DNA from: Serpula lacrymans var. lacrymans S7.9
Lineage: Eukaryota; Basidiomycota; Agaricomycetes; Boletales; Serpulaceae
Assembly: GCF_000218685.1 (NCBI RefSeq)
Contig: NW_006763297.1
Span: 727,557-791,556 of the forward strand
Length of the DNA stretch: 64,000 nt
Reading direction: 5' to 3'
Below, one piece after another: positions 11,803 to 23,532 of the stretch (its first letter is position 1; each line of letters opens with the position of its first letter). The position numbers and the translations under genes were made by a program. The notes beneath the pieces were generated by a model, which worked only from the letters and a program-made list of their open reading frames with translations, had not been told where the DNA came from and did not search any database.

Positions 11803-14800
11803 ATGAACGGCTTGCTCAATGTCACCACAAGGGCCCATGTTTCAGCGGAATTCGTCTATTCCATCGCGAGGATACATCGCGTAGCTTTGTCGCGACATTT
11901 CAGCAGTGAATCCCAAAGTTCAAGTGCGCTGTCCGTAGGACAAGAGACTCCAGCGCCCAAATACGAAGGAAAAACTCGCAAAAAAAACTCAACGTTCACA
12001 CAGAAACTACGTTTACTTCGTAAAGAACTCGGTTCTCCTGTCAAACACAATGTACTTTCTACTGTAAAAGGTTCCATCAAGCGTACCGAGTCCAGCCATA
12101 ATAACGTGCTCCAAACTCTACATCAAAGCATTATCGCTGATGCTACAGCAACGGCGAAATCAAAGAAAAAGAAGCAGAAAAGAAAGGTAGAGAGGGAGAG
12201 AGTAGCCGAGCTCCCAGAAGCTTTGAGGGAGATGTTGACTAGCCTTGCTGCTTCGGGGAGCTTGCAGTCGGAGGGATGGAAGGACGACTGGGGTGAGGAT
12301 AGTGAGTAACTCGCGTGTATACCTATTTGACTAGAAAAATTAGCTGCTGAAGTGACCACTGAAAGAATTAAAGCCGCCAAGTCCTTCGGAGGATGATGCC
12401 TCCCCAGACAACATGAGACGTCCACCGCCGCATATGCGGCATCCGCTGCCCTATATTCGACGTATCGAGGGAGTTTTAGAGCCAAGGGAAGGAGGTCCCC
12501 TTGAAGGTTTTCTCGTTTTTTGAAGCTGAGGTTTACATATGTTTACTCCATCTATGTCATAGACCTTCCATCACCTTCTGAGCAAAAACCGATTGCGAGA
12601 CTTGCTCATGGATTGGATCGTGTATTGTTCAAGTATGTCCCTTCACAACTTGTTGTTTTTTGCGTTTTATGTCATTCTAGTCCAGGTGTGCACTGGCTTC
12701 AGGATCCACGGTCGAAAGTGTATAATTTCACGCCTTGGTTGGAATCAATACCGAACGTAAAGGATTTCGCTTTTGAGCGAATAACGGGATTCATTAGGAG
12801 CTCTCGAGATCAGGTCAACATACACGACTTCTGCCTTGCCGGGACATACTGACTTGTCAGTAATATAGGATCTATGGGCTCTAGCAAAACAGGAAAACCG
12901 CAAATTTGGAGGTTCTACTTCTTCAATGACTGGAATGCTTGGTCATGTCTACTTCCTGATTTCTGGGGACAGAGACGTTGACACTAGCTGTCTAAGTAAA
13001 AGCTTTCAACGCGAGGTCAGCCCCTCAGACATACTATCTTTTGACATATCGTGATATTTACTTTCCAGCCAACAAACTTTACCCCAGGCCAGCGCATGCC
13101 TTCGTCCGTGATTCTTAATTACAAGGATGGTGTCTACGCTATTGACTCGGATTCATCAGACACTTCCGAGAAGAATATCCTGACTTGGATGGTTAGTCTT
13201 TCCTTACAAGTTAAACTCCTGTCAACTAACATTTATTTATTTTACGACAGGGAACGATGCTCGAGAAGTTTTTAACAGAACCTCGAGAAGAATTCGTTCG
13301 CTACCTTCGTTCTTCTCCTGAAATCCCTCAGGAAGACATTGATCCACGCAGGGAGGCATATCGCTATGCTAAGGTATTTTCAGCTTCTTCGACTCATAAA
13401 GTTGTTAACAAACAAATATAATCAGTCCGATCGGTTTGTATTACGTTCACAACTAGATTGCGTCGATGGACGGCTACCTGGAACGGGAGTTTTCGATCTT
13501 AAGACTCGTGCTGCATTGCCCCTCCGTTTGGATTTATTCAACTACGAGGTAAGTGGTAATTGTCGTTTCTATAATACTGGTCCTGATATTTGCTTTTTTT
13601 TGCAGGAAAATTCAGGTTACTTGATACGCACCCTCCAAGGATCAATGGAAAGCTTCGAGAAAGAATATTATGATTTAATCCGTTCTGCTTTCTTGAAATA
13701 TAGGTATGTCATTTTCTAGCTTGTGTCATCCTCTTCTTTTGACACTTTTCGATAAGCTTCCAAGCGCGTATTGGAAATATGGATGGAGTACTGGTTGCAT
13801 ACCACAACACGGCACGACTTTTTGGCTTCCAGTACGTTCCTCTGGATGAGATGGATTCCCGGCTCTTTGGGGGCCCCGGGCGTGGAGATCGAGTATTTGA
13901 GAGATGCATTCGTCTGCTCGAACATGTCGCAGATGAAATTATCTCCACTTTCCCTGAGCAGGTTAATTCACCAAAAGTTCCTAGCGTGTGACCAGCTCTG
14001 ATTATTTATTCGTTTGCAGTCTCTGAAATGCACCTTTGAAACCAAAGAAGGTAGCCATGTCATGAATGTGTTCGTCGAGCCTTCGGAGTGGCACTCTGAG
14101 GAACCCTGTCCCATTGTGCAACTTGATGTCACATCTTCGAGCTATGTCGATGACAAGCCTGTCAGAAATGCTCAAGCGGTAGCTTCCATTGATAGCTCAT
14201 GTTTGTTTCCTTCTGCTCTTTCGTGTGGATGCTTTTCGACTAATGCCATCCGACAGGGCTAGTTCACTGGACAATTTCTCAATCGTCCTTAAGCATGGAA
14301 GACATCCGGTCCAATTTTGCATCTGCCCAAGAGCGCAAGTTCCGTGCATGGAACCTTCCAAGAGGCGTTTCGCTCACCCAGATGGAAGAAGTGTGGAACA
14401 ACATGGTTTTCAACAGACCAGATGGAGTTGAAGATGAAATAAATACAAATACAGACGCTGAGAAACCGACATCAACATTCGACCCTACCTTCTTCAGGTC
14501 AGCCAAGTTCAACATCAAACAGCTTCGCTCGCTATCAAAAGCAGGTCGGAGAGATACGCTGCTCGCTCAGAGTGCTGAAGCGGGGATGCCAAAGATCATA
14601 TGGGGACAACCAGATTCGTTTGAGTTCATGACCGAGTTGACTGGCGGAAATGAACCTTTGCAGGATGAGTGTGTGGAAGGTGTATCCCAAAGTGCTTCGC
14701 AAGATGCAGGCATAGTATCGGAGGATATCATCGAAAAGTCTAACTCGGCGGATGTGGCAGAACTTCCTGAAGTCGACTTGGACCCAGAGGACAAAGTTGC

Positions 14801-15107
14801 TACCATGCAGGGTGAAGGAAATGCTTTCACCAGCAATAATGATTCATCAAGTGCATCCACTGCTGGAATTGCGGCGTTCGACGAAGCCGCTAATTTACCC
14901 ACTGCAAGCGAACAGGCTTTCATTCGCCCGCCTCAATTGTCAGAGCACGATGGCACGGAAGTGACTGATGTTTCTCCCCCATCCCCACTCCAGGATTCTA
15001 CCTCAGAATCTCAGCTGGGTCAAATGCGCCCAAGCGAGACTCGGACCGTTCCAGGCGAAGGAGAATCACCAGACATTCTTGGCTCAGACTCCAAGCACTC
15101 ATTGTAG
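11803..15107 (+). CDS. PET127: Mitochondrial PET127-family protein
   Basis: PET127 is a mitochondrial protein needed for 5' processing and stability of mitochondrial RNAs; its core (DUF1167) resembles PD-(D/E)XK nucleases. The start at 11803 gives a basic, Ser-rich presequence (RIHRVALSRHFSSES). A Lys-rich segment (KSKKKKQKRKVERERV) follows, then exons with the conserved core: RLAHGLDRVLFNPGVHWLQD, YNFTPWLESIPNVKDFAFE, a Ser-rich STSSMTGMLGHVYFLISG block, DRFVLRSQLDCVDGRLPGTG with VFDLKTRAALPLR (the expected Asp and Lys-containing nuclease-like site), and QARIGNMDGVLVAYHNTARLFGFQY. The long last exon (14295-15107) has a disordered acidic C-terminus. About ten exons; the junction near 12303-12367 is the least certain. 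An alternative Met lies at 11734. Confidence 0.85.
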
Positions 15108-15340
15108 AGTACTTACTCCATCCATTGCCTTACTCGTATATTCTGCAGCTTAGATAGGTCGTTGGTTCATCTTGGCTATAATTTATATGACAATCAAGTT
15201 CCAAGTTGACTCTGGATCCATTGCTCAGGGACTCTTCAATTCGTTATGACAGCCTTGTGGAAGATAATGCATTGCAGCGATGAAGTCGGTAGGTTGTTGT
15301 TCGCGCCTCCACTTACTTTCCTAGAACGGCGTGCCAGGGG

Positions 15341-16527
15341 ATGATACTGCATAGGACAAGATCTCCAATCACGCACGCAAAGCAACCTGGCAAGTTGTTC
15401 TTGAAGCCTCCTACGACTGCAGACCTGCCGATGAGCCACAAAACTCCGAGTCACGCTCACGTTTTGCATGGAGCGTCGGCACGGATGTACTTGCATACTA
15501 ATGAAGAGTTCCACGAATATACTGCCGCCGCAATTTCTGGGACTCACCTCGACAAGCGAGTTGATGGGAGAGGTGATGCTCCATTTCTTCTTCGCATGAC
15601 TATATACGTCAGCGCGTCAGCGGTGAGCATTGGTCCCGTTCTAGCTGGTCTTTGGTACGAGGAGAAGGTAGTGCCCAAAAAATCTGGGTTGAGACCCAGC
15701 TACGAGCATATTGAGCCTAGGCTATGGCGATTAAAGGGAATAAGGATGACTGTGCTTCCCCTTGACCACAGCCCATCACAGGTATTTACTTGCTTGCGAT
15801 CGGGAATAGCGGAGCCTCGAGTCCGGATTCGGAAAGCATCAGATAAGAAAGGGATTCCGGTCGACGGCGACGCTAGTTTACTTGGATGCTGGCAGACAAG
15901 CAAACACATGCATGTGAGTTTTCTACCCCAAAAGGATGGTTCCTTCATTTAGTTGACAGAATCTAGAAACCAGAGAGTAAGAAGGTGGATAAATAAGAAG
16001 ATGTCCTACTTATATGCATGCTATTGTCCGTCATCTGTTGTAGGATCTTTCCGTGTTGTTCGGTGGGGACCGATAGGGTCAGTAAGATACACATTCAGTA
16101 TGATGCGACATGTGATTTTTTATTTAGAGCGGATGTTGCAACGGAACCGAAAGAACGGGCCTGACCTTTGTTCAGAAAACGGAATTTGTCACGCTGATAT
16201 CATTAATCTGTCCAGTGAGTTCGAAAAGGGTGCAAACGCATGTACTCACTATCCTATAGAACATCACAAAGCATCCAGCTGAGGAGTTAGAAGATGACAC
16301 GGATACTTCTCCAGAGGCTACGCGATTCGCTTGCTCCACCCTCACCAGGAGGACGACTCATGATGATGAAACGCAGTATTCCAAGGATAATGTCCACTTC
16401 TATCGTATCTCAGGCTCTACGTACACCCTAGAGACAAGAAATCAACGTGATAAGAGCATTTACGTACCGTGGTGGGTTCGAGTCGAGGCAGGTGACCAAA
16501 GCTGTCCAGACAGTGTCCAGATGTGAG
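15341..16527 (+). CDS. Hypothetical protein, multi-exon, unassigned
   Basis: Not recognised. An open exon runs to a GTGAGT donor near 15913 (ending ...TSKHMH). Compatible phase-matched exons follow: KPE at about 15967, a segment FRVVRWGPIGS at about 16044-16080, one reading CNGTERTGLTFVQKTEFV at about 16128-16213, and a last exon (about 16260-16527) containing HDDETQYSKDNVHFYRISGS and YVPWWVRVEAG, ending in TGA. The splice phases agreeing across three introns is the main support for a real gene. The start is unclear; an ATG at 15431 is another candidate. No signal peptide or membrane segment is evident. Confidence 0.4.
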
Positions 16528-17177
16528 TGTATACTGCAACAAGTACACGAGTCCAAATCAAATGAGTGCCTCTGAAAGGAATGCCACGTATGCACATACC
16601 GGTGTACATGTGTCAGTGCCCTATTAGCAAAAGCACTTATTTACCGGTGCAGAAATGCAATGACTGAAAGCATTCAGGTCCTCAGCCATCAATATGCATT
16701 GATACCGTCACTGCCGTACGGTTCTTTGCAACAACAAAGACCCGAACACCGCTCGGTTTGTCGAAAACGCAAAGATATGTCAGAGATGACCTGTGTGCGA
16801 CTCTAGTTGTCGCACAGACACCCCTGAGGACAAGTCCCTAACTACAGCTGCCACCCAGCATATACTTGAGCCCTGCCTTTGCGCATATATGAGGAAGCTG
16901 ACAGGAACGTAAGGGCGCTACTGGAAAGGGAAATGAACATTCTTGAGAGCAGCTTACATAATCATGCACGGCGCTCCGCACGTGCCATAGCCTTTTTTAC
17001 GGCCAAAATGCTCTTTGGTGCAAAAGGCCGAGTTCCCCACCAATTGACACAGGAACTCGGAACGGCCGCGGGGTCTGTACGATTCGTATATCAGTTTCGG
17101 AACAGTGGTTCTTGAGCGGTTTCTTCTTCCCCTTATACTGTGCCTGTAGTATTCTGCCAGCCCTACGCTCTCCAGCC
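16528..17177. other. Intergenic, nothing recognised
   Basis: Short frames only, on both strands. The stretch holds the 3' flank of the hypothetical gene and the presumed promoter of the UNC-93-like gene. Confidence 0.5.
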
Positions 17178-19210
17178 ATGGCAGATTACGACCATGACAA
17201 CGGGCACGACATCGACCACGACATCGACCACGACATCGCACGCCAGGAAAAAACTTTTGGGAGTGGTACCAGCGAGGAGTCGCATAGAGTGGAGTTATTC
17301 GAGCGTCCAAAGGGCCTCAAAGGCGTATACTACCATCCCGTAACTCAGGTCTGCTTGTTGGGTTTTGTCTGCTTCATGTGTCCAGGCATGTTCAATGCGC
17401 TCACTGGCCTCGGCGGCGGCGGCCAACTCGATGCTAGAAGCGCTTCAAACGCTAACGCGACTCTCTACTCCACTCTCGCCTTTTTCTCCTTTTTTGCTGG
17501 GTGTGTATTATCCATTAATTAGACCTCATCCACGTGATCAATTCATCATCAGTACACTACAGTTCTATCAATAATGTCATCGGGTCTCGGCGTACCTTGA
17601 TGTTGGGCTCCTGGGGTTATTCATTATATATTGGTGCATTTTTGTGCGTTCTTCATCTTTTTTTGTTGTCGTTCAAGTGACACTGACGTCAAATTAGGGC
17701 CGTCAACATCCATCCTGGTGCTGGCGCTTTTGTAGTAGCATCAGGCGCTGTCCTTGGTGTCTGTGCGTCCCTGTTATGGACAGCTCAAGGCTCCCTTATG
17801 TTGGCCTACCCAACTGAGGACCAGAAGGGCAAATTTATTGGCATCTTTTGGGCGATTTTTAACCTGGGGGGCGTGGTCGGATCTGCGGTATCTTTTGGCC
17901 AAAATTTCCACTCGACAGCTGATAAAGGTAAGAAATTATCATAGATCACCTCGATAATACTCAGCTCACGCTTTCCACAAAAAAATTTTAGTTGGGAACG
18001 GTACATATGTACGTCGAGCGTTAGAAATTTAACATGGCACTAAGAGCACATATGTTTAGATTGGGTTCCTGATTCTTACACTCATTGGAGTTACGATTCC
18101 TTTGCTTATGGCTGATCCGAACAAAATGATTCGCACCGATGGGACAAGGGTCGTAACAATTCGACATCCGTCTTGGAAGACAGAGATATATATCCTCTGG
18201 GTGGCGCTCAGAACTGATCCCTTGATCCTTCTACTTTTCCCCATGTTCTTCACTAGCAATTACTTTTATACTTGGCGTTAGTCAAATTATTGACATTTCC
18301 ACTTGCGCGGAGATACTGATTATTATTATTATTTTTACAGAATTCAATGGTTATAATCTTGCCCTCTTCAACATTCGTGCTCGAGCTTTGAATAATTTTG
18401 TTTACTGGTCATCTCAAATCTTCGGCTCCTTGATGATTGGTTTCGTTCTTGATCAAGAACAATGGCGCCGTAGGGCTCGTGCATTTGCGGGCTGGATCAT
18501 CTTGATGGTCATGGTTTTCGCTGTGCATATATGGGCATATTTTTATCAGAAGTACGTTGATGCTTCACATCGTCCTCCTGATTGTGCCGCTGACGCCCGC
18601 TTCAGAACCTATACCCGACAGTCAGAACCACCCGGTGGCGGCTACAAAATGGATATCTACGATAGCCAGTATCCTGCCCACGTTTGGCTTATGATATTTT
18701 ACGGTCTGCTCGATGCTATGTGGCAGACAACTGCGTACTGGCTTATGGGAGCAATGTCGAATGATCCTGGTAAACTTGCAGTGTTTGCCGGATTTTGTAA
18801 GGCTTCCACCTTTCAAATATTTATAATAGTCACTGATGCAATGCGGCAATTTAGATAAGTCAATTCAATCCGCTGGCGCAGCGGGCGTTTGGCGGGAGGA
18901 TGCGGTTGGACTTCCGTTAGTTCCCATGAATACTTCTTTTGACCGCTCCTAATTTATTAAACTGTGTTACTTTGCAGATATATGAATATTTTTATTTCTA
19001 CATGGGTGCTTGTTGCCGCTGGCTTGGTCTTTGCATTACCGATGATCTACATGCGTGTAAAAGACCATACAGAAATTGACGACGAAGTCCTGTAAGCCTA
19101 ATCATGCTGGTATCCTGTCGTGTATACTGATCCCTACTTCCCGCTGTAGCGCTCACATGGCCCATTTTGAAGAAATGCGAAGACGACGAGAAGCTGAAAA
19201 TCAAGAGTAA
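17178..19210 (+). CDS. UNC-93-like major facilitator membrane protein
   Basis: Polytopic membrane protein of the UNC-93/DUF895 branch of the MFS. The cytosolic N-terminus has a His/Asp tandem repeat (DHDI units, from a 12-bp DNA repeat at about 17205-17240). Membrane segments follow: VCLLGFVCFMCPGMFNALTG, ATLYSTLAFFSFFAG, NVIGSRRTLMLGSWGYSLYIG, PGAGAFVVASGAVLGVCASLLWTAQG (a UNC-93 signature), FIGIFWAIFNLGGVVGSAVSF, a loop with conserved NGTY, FLILTLIGVTIPLLMADP, FPMFFTSNYFYTWQFNGYNLA, and further helices to MNIFISTWVLVAAGLVFALP. The C-terminus is charged (FEEMRRRREAENQE), stopping at 19210. At least eight exons. Substrate unknown. The start at 17178 was chosen over 17112 because the latter would add a stretch that looks untranslated. 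Confidence 0.85.
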
Positions 19211-19568
19211 AGAATCCGATGTAATCCATCTATTGCAGAAGTGCTTATTTATCATCTAAAACCTATACCATACCCTGTACAGCTATTTGAGCTGCTTTGA
19301 CGGTCGTGTTCCTCGTCATGCTTGGATGGGCAAGACACGCCGTTGTAATTGATTTCGGATTGTGATACCTATTGCTGTATATAAGATAGCTCTGGTATAT
19401 AGTGTCCTGTTTGAGAAGAGAAAATCTATATATTATAATGACATATTTCTGGATCGCCTTGAGCGCTTAATAGTTCTTGGTACGGGTACTTGAAACACTA
19501 TATATGTGTTGTTTAAGTGGTCGTGTGTTTTTAAACACTCACCCGAGCTGCTGAAAAAACTGAACTGC

Positions 19569-22500
19569 ATGGCGCCCTGTGTCCGCTCTTCACTGCCATT
19601 TAGGTCTCTAACATCTATACAGCGTCGTCAGCTCTCCAAGTTTGCGTCTCAGCGGTCTCCAGGCTGTAGTTCGAGCTCGAAAGCACATGTCTCGACTTCA
19701 GCTGGATACTATATCGGGGAGGTCACGCTCTCAGGTGGAAGCAGGCCGAGCATAATCGCTCGAGATCAGCTTCGAAAGAGAAACCCATCTCTCATCAATT
19801 CCCCATCCAAACCCCACAACCAAGCTCGTTTATTGTCCACAGCTCTTCGCACAAGGCCACCAGTTGCAAACTCAAGCTCAAGCGCCTCATCCAAAGCTCT
19901 ATTCTCTACCTCTTTGCGTTATAGATCAGGCTTTTCAATACCTGACAACGATATGCCATCCATTACTCCTCCACAAGCAGCTCCAAGCTGGTCACACACG
20001 CCCGAACAGGTGCTCAGTCTGACGAAGGATGCAATTGCGAAGTATACAGAGGTGTTGGATAAGGTTGCTGCGCTCCCTGCCTCAGGATGCAATTTTGAAT
20101 CTGTGCGTATCTGTCTTCATCTTATAAGTTGCTATTGTATTTACTCATTATTCATATACAACTAATCATAGGTGTTTGTAAGTAACGTATCATCATCACC
20201 ATCCTCACCATCAGCTCAATCGCTGTCTATTCCTACCATCAGGTCGCACTAGCTGATGCTGAGACCATTTTTGACATAATTACCGAACCCCTTGCATTCT
20301 ATCAAAATGTCTCATTAGAAAAAGAGCTTCGTGATGCGTCCAGTGAGGCCGAGTCTATTGTACGCGATTTCGGTGTCGAGTCATCCATGCGATTGGACGT
20401 CTTCCAGGCCAAAGTCTCTGCTGAGAAAAATTTGCGCGAATCTGGTCAATATGACAAGCTCAACAAGGAAGAGCAAAGGCTTGTTGAGAAGATGGTGCTT
20501 GAAGGCAAGAGGGCAGGTCTGGCCCTTTCGGAGGAAGAGCGAGAAGAGGTGATGAAACTAAAGAAAGAGCATTCTCAGGTTTGTTTAGATTTCCAAAAGA
20601 ACTTCAATGAAGAGAATGTGCGTCTTTCTATCACTAACTTGAAATGCCATGAAATAAATATGGATGGACTCTTTACATAGGGTCATGTGACGTTTACGCT
20701 CGAGGAACTGGAAGGTGTTCCAGCGGATGTTATTTCTGGCTTTACCAAACGCACTGAGGGCTCACAAGAAGTCTACGATATCACGTTTAAGACACCGGAC
20801 ATATTTCCTGTTGTAAGTCAATTTCGTTTATATGCATATCATTTTGAATATATGATGTATTTCGTGGATATAGTTCAAATATGCCCAGAACCCTTCGACG
20901 AGAAAGCGGGCTCATGAAGTGTTCGAAGCTCGCCTTGAGATCAATGTTCCACTTCTTGAGCGCGCACTAGAACTCCGTCGCCGTATTGCTGCAATCATGC
21001 AATATCCAACTTGGGCAGACTATATCACTGAAGTGAAAATGGTTAAATCGGCCAAAGGTGCTGAAGAGGTTTGTAGTATATTCCGTTTTCATATTTGTTG
21101 GCGAAGTTTACTCGATCTATGTATTTTCAGTTCCTAGATGACCTCGAATCAAAGTTACGGCCTGTCGGTCTAAAGGAGCGCGATATTCTTATTGCCCTTA
21201 AGAAAGAAGATCATGAAAAGCGTGGTTTACCTTTCGATGGAGAACTCAATATCTGGGACTACAGGTAATCGATATATGTCAATCGACAGGGTGAAGCTCA
21301 CACGTTGCTGTCTTACAGGTACTACGACAGGTTATACATCGAACGTACACTGGATCTGGATGATTCTCTCGTTAAGGAGTACTTCCCTGTGTCGGTAGTG
21401 GTACCCGCGATTCTTGATATCTATCAAAACCTCCTCGGTGTACGTTTCCAAGAAATTAAGGACAACGATGTCTGGCATCCTGGTGCGCATCTATGATCGT
21501 TACCGATTCGATGTGATATTGATCTTTTATAACAGAGGTACAGAAATTTGCAGTCTGGGAGAGCGATGTAAAGGACGAGTCAGGTTTTGTTGGATACTGC
21601 TATCTCGATTTGTTCCCGCGCGGTGGGTTAATTACCTACATCCGATCATTGAGGAGCTGACTGATGCTGATGTCCCACCTAGCCTCCAAATACTCGCATG
21701 CCGCTGTTTGGGGCCTTCTCCCTGGCTATAATTTGGCTGGTGGCGCACGCCACTACCCGCTGACTGCGATGGTCGCGAACCTTGCTAAGCCAACGCCCGA
21801 GCGGCCCGCACTGATGCGGCACGACGACGTCACGACGTTCTTCCATGAAATGGGCCATGTCTTCCATGGTCTGTTGAGTCGCACCCAGTTTGCGCGCTTC
21901 CATGGGACAGCTGTGGCGAGGGATTTCGTTGAGGCTCCTTCGCAGATGTTGGAAAACTGGTGGGTAGTCCTAGATGCCATACGTTATGTTGGTGGATGTT
22001 ATCTGAAGATGTGTTCCCTGTTACCAGGTGTTGGGAGCCTAAGGTCCTCGCGAAGATGTCCAGCCACTATGAAAAGCAGGAACCCTTATCCCCGGAACTC
22101 ATCGACAAGATTATCAAAAGGTATGAGTATACGACTAGTCAATACTGCAAAAAATTGATCGGAGGCATAATTCATGTAGTCGTTACGTGAATGTCGGGTT
22201 ATTCTACCTTCGCCAACTCTTTTTCGCCAAGTTTGACATGAAAGTACACGTCGATCAAAGTAATTAATTATGCCACACATGAGTGGTTCCAGGTGTCTGA
22301 CCACACATTTTGAAACAGAGCCAACGGACTACACCAAGCTTTGGAATGACTTGCGAGAGTCGGTGTCCCTTGTCAAAGGTGGTAAACCGGGACCTGGCCA
22401 GGCTAGCTTCGGGCACATCGTAGGTGGCTATGATGCGGGATATTATGGGTACGCGTTTCAACGCCACTTTTGGTATCTTTTTTTTTTCAATGACTTTGCT

Positions 22501-22793
22501 CAAGGTACACATACTCCCTTGTCTTTGCTGCCGACATGTACGCGACAATTTTCAAAGAGGATCCGCTGGACCCTGCGCGGGGAAAGCGCTATCGTGACAA
22601 GATTTTGCTTGTGGGCGGCAGTCGCGACGATACAGAGTCATTGGAGGTAAGGATTTCGTGTTATATGCCATTGTATAAGCCTTAAGCTCAAGCATATGTT
22701 GCGTCTGCATAGGACTTTTTGGGCCGTCCCCCCAACTCGGATGCCTTCTTGGAGGAAGTATTTGGTACCGTACCTCCATCGTCGAATCTGTAG
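19569..22793 (+). CDS. M3 metallopeptidase, thimet oligopeptidase/saccharolysin type
   Basis: Zinc oligopeptidase that degrades short peptides, including mitochondrial presequence fragments. Conserved stretches include YDKLNKEEQRLVEKMVLEGK, VFEARLEINVPLLERALELR and AAVWGLLPGYNLAGGARHYP. The zinc motif HEMGH is at about 21845, and the third ligand Glu is in DFVEAPSQMLENW. GYYGYTYSLVFAADMYATIF is near the end; the stop is at 22793. The FARFHGT-DFVEAPSQ context separates it from mitochondrial intermediate peptidase. The Met at 19569 yields about 128 extra N-terminal residues rich in Arg and Ser (SIQRRQLSKFASQRS), probably a mitochondrial targeting region. An internal Met at 19953 (MPSITPPQ) matches the usual cytosolic start. 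Roughly ten exons, borders by hand. Confidence 0.88.
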
Positions 22794-23532
22794 CACCTTC
22801 AAGCTGGGAAGGAAGAATTTGACCTGGTCATGTTTGGCTTCTAATCTGACTACTATTATCACGCATGTAAATGGTTTGCAATTGTACTCATCACTTCACT
22901 TGACTTTTCCCGCCTTTGAAACTTGATCAACCACCACGCATTTTCGTTGCACCTCTTGGGCTAGAAATGTCTGGTCAGAGAACAAACAAATAGATGAACT
23001 TAGGTTCTGGATTGAATTTGTGATTTATTAAGTCAGTTCTATCTACATCAGTTTTCTACCCAATAAACGTATCCGTCGTAGACCAGCGCACAAAATGCTT
23101 GGAAGTTTGTTTGTATATGAGGCAACATTGATATTTACCAATCTTGTACTTTGTACCACTTTCACCCTAATGTAAGCCCAGAGCAACATACAGCAAATGA
23201 CAAAAAAGATACTAACTCGATACTCTGACTCGATACACTACTTCAGGAATCCATAAAATGAAGAGTGTATATATATTATCATTTCTTGTGCATTGTCAGG
23301 TGGTTTCGGAAATGTCCTCCAAGAAGTACTTCGGAAGATGACCAGAAGCGATGGCGAGAGATAAAAACAGGGCCTTGCCAAAAAGGAAAAGAAAGAACCA
23401 GATGGTGTGACATTGACGCAATATAGTACATAGTATGTTGTAATTTGTAATTCTGCGTTATCTGCTTCAGTATATGTAACTTTAGTTCAGCTTGTGAAGG
23501 AAAGAGTAAGCGTGTGAAAGAGGGCGTACATA
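22794..23532. other. Intergenic between convergent genes
   Basis: Tail-to-tail region of the M3 peptidase (plus) and the F-box gene (minus). AT-rich, with only short frames; no RNA gene or repeat recognised. Confidence 0.5.

Noticed and set aside
19569..22793. M3 peptidase as the mitochondrial intermediate peptidase (MIP) that marks the A mating-type locus
   Set aside because: The residues around and after HEMGH (FARFHGT, DFVEAPSQMLENW) are of thimet/saccharolysin type, and no homeodomain genes are nearby. It is not evidence for an A locus.
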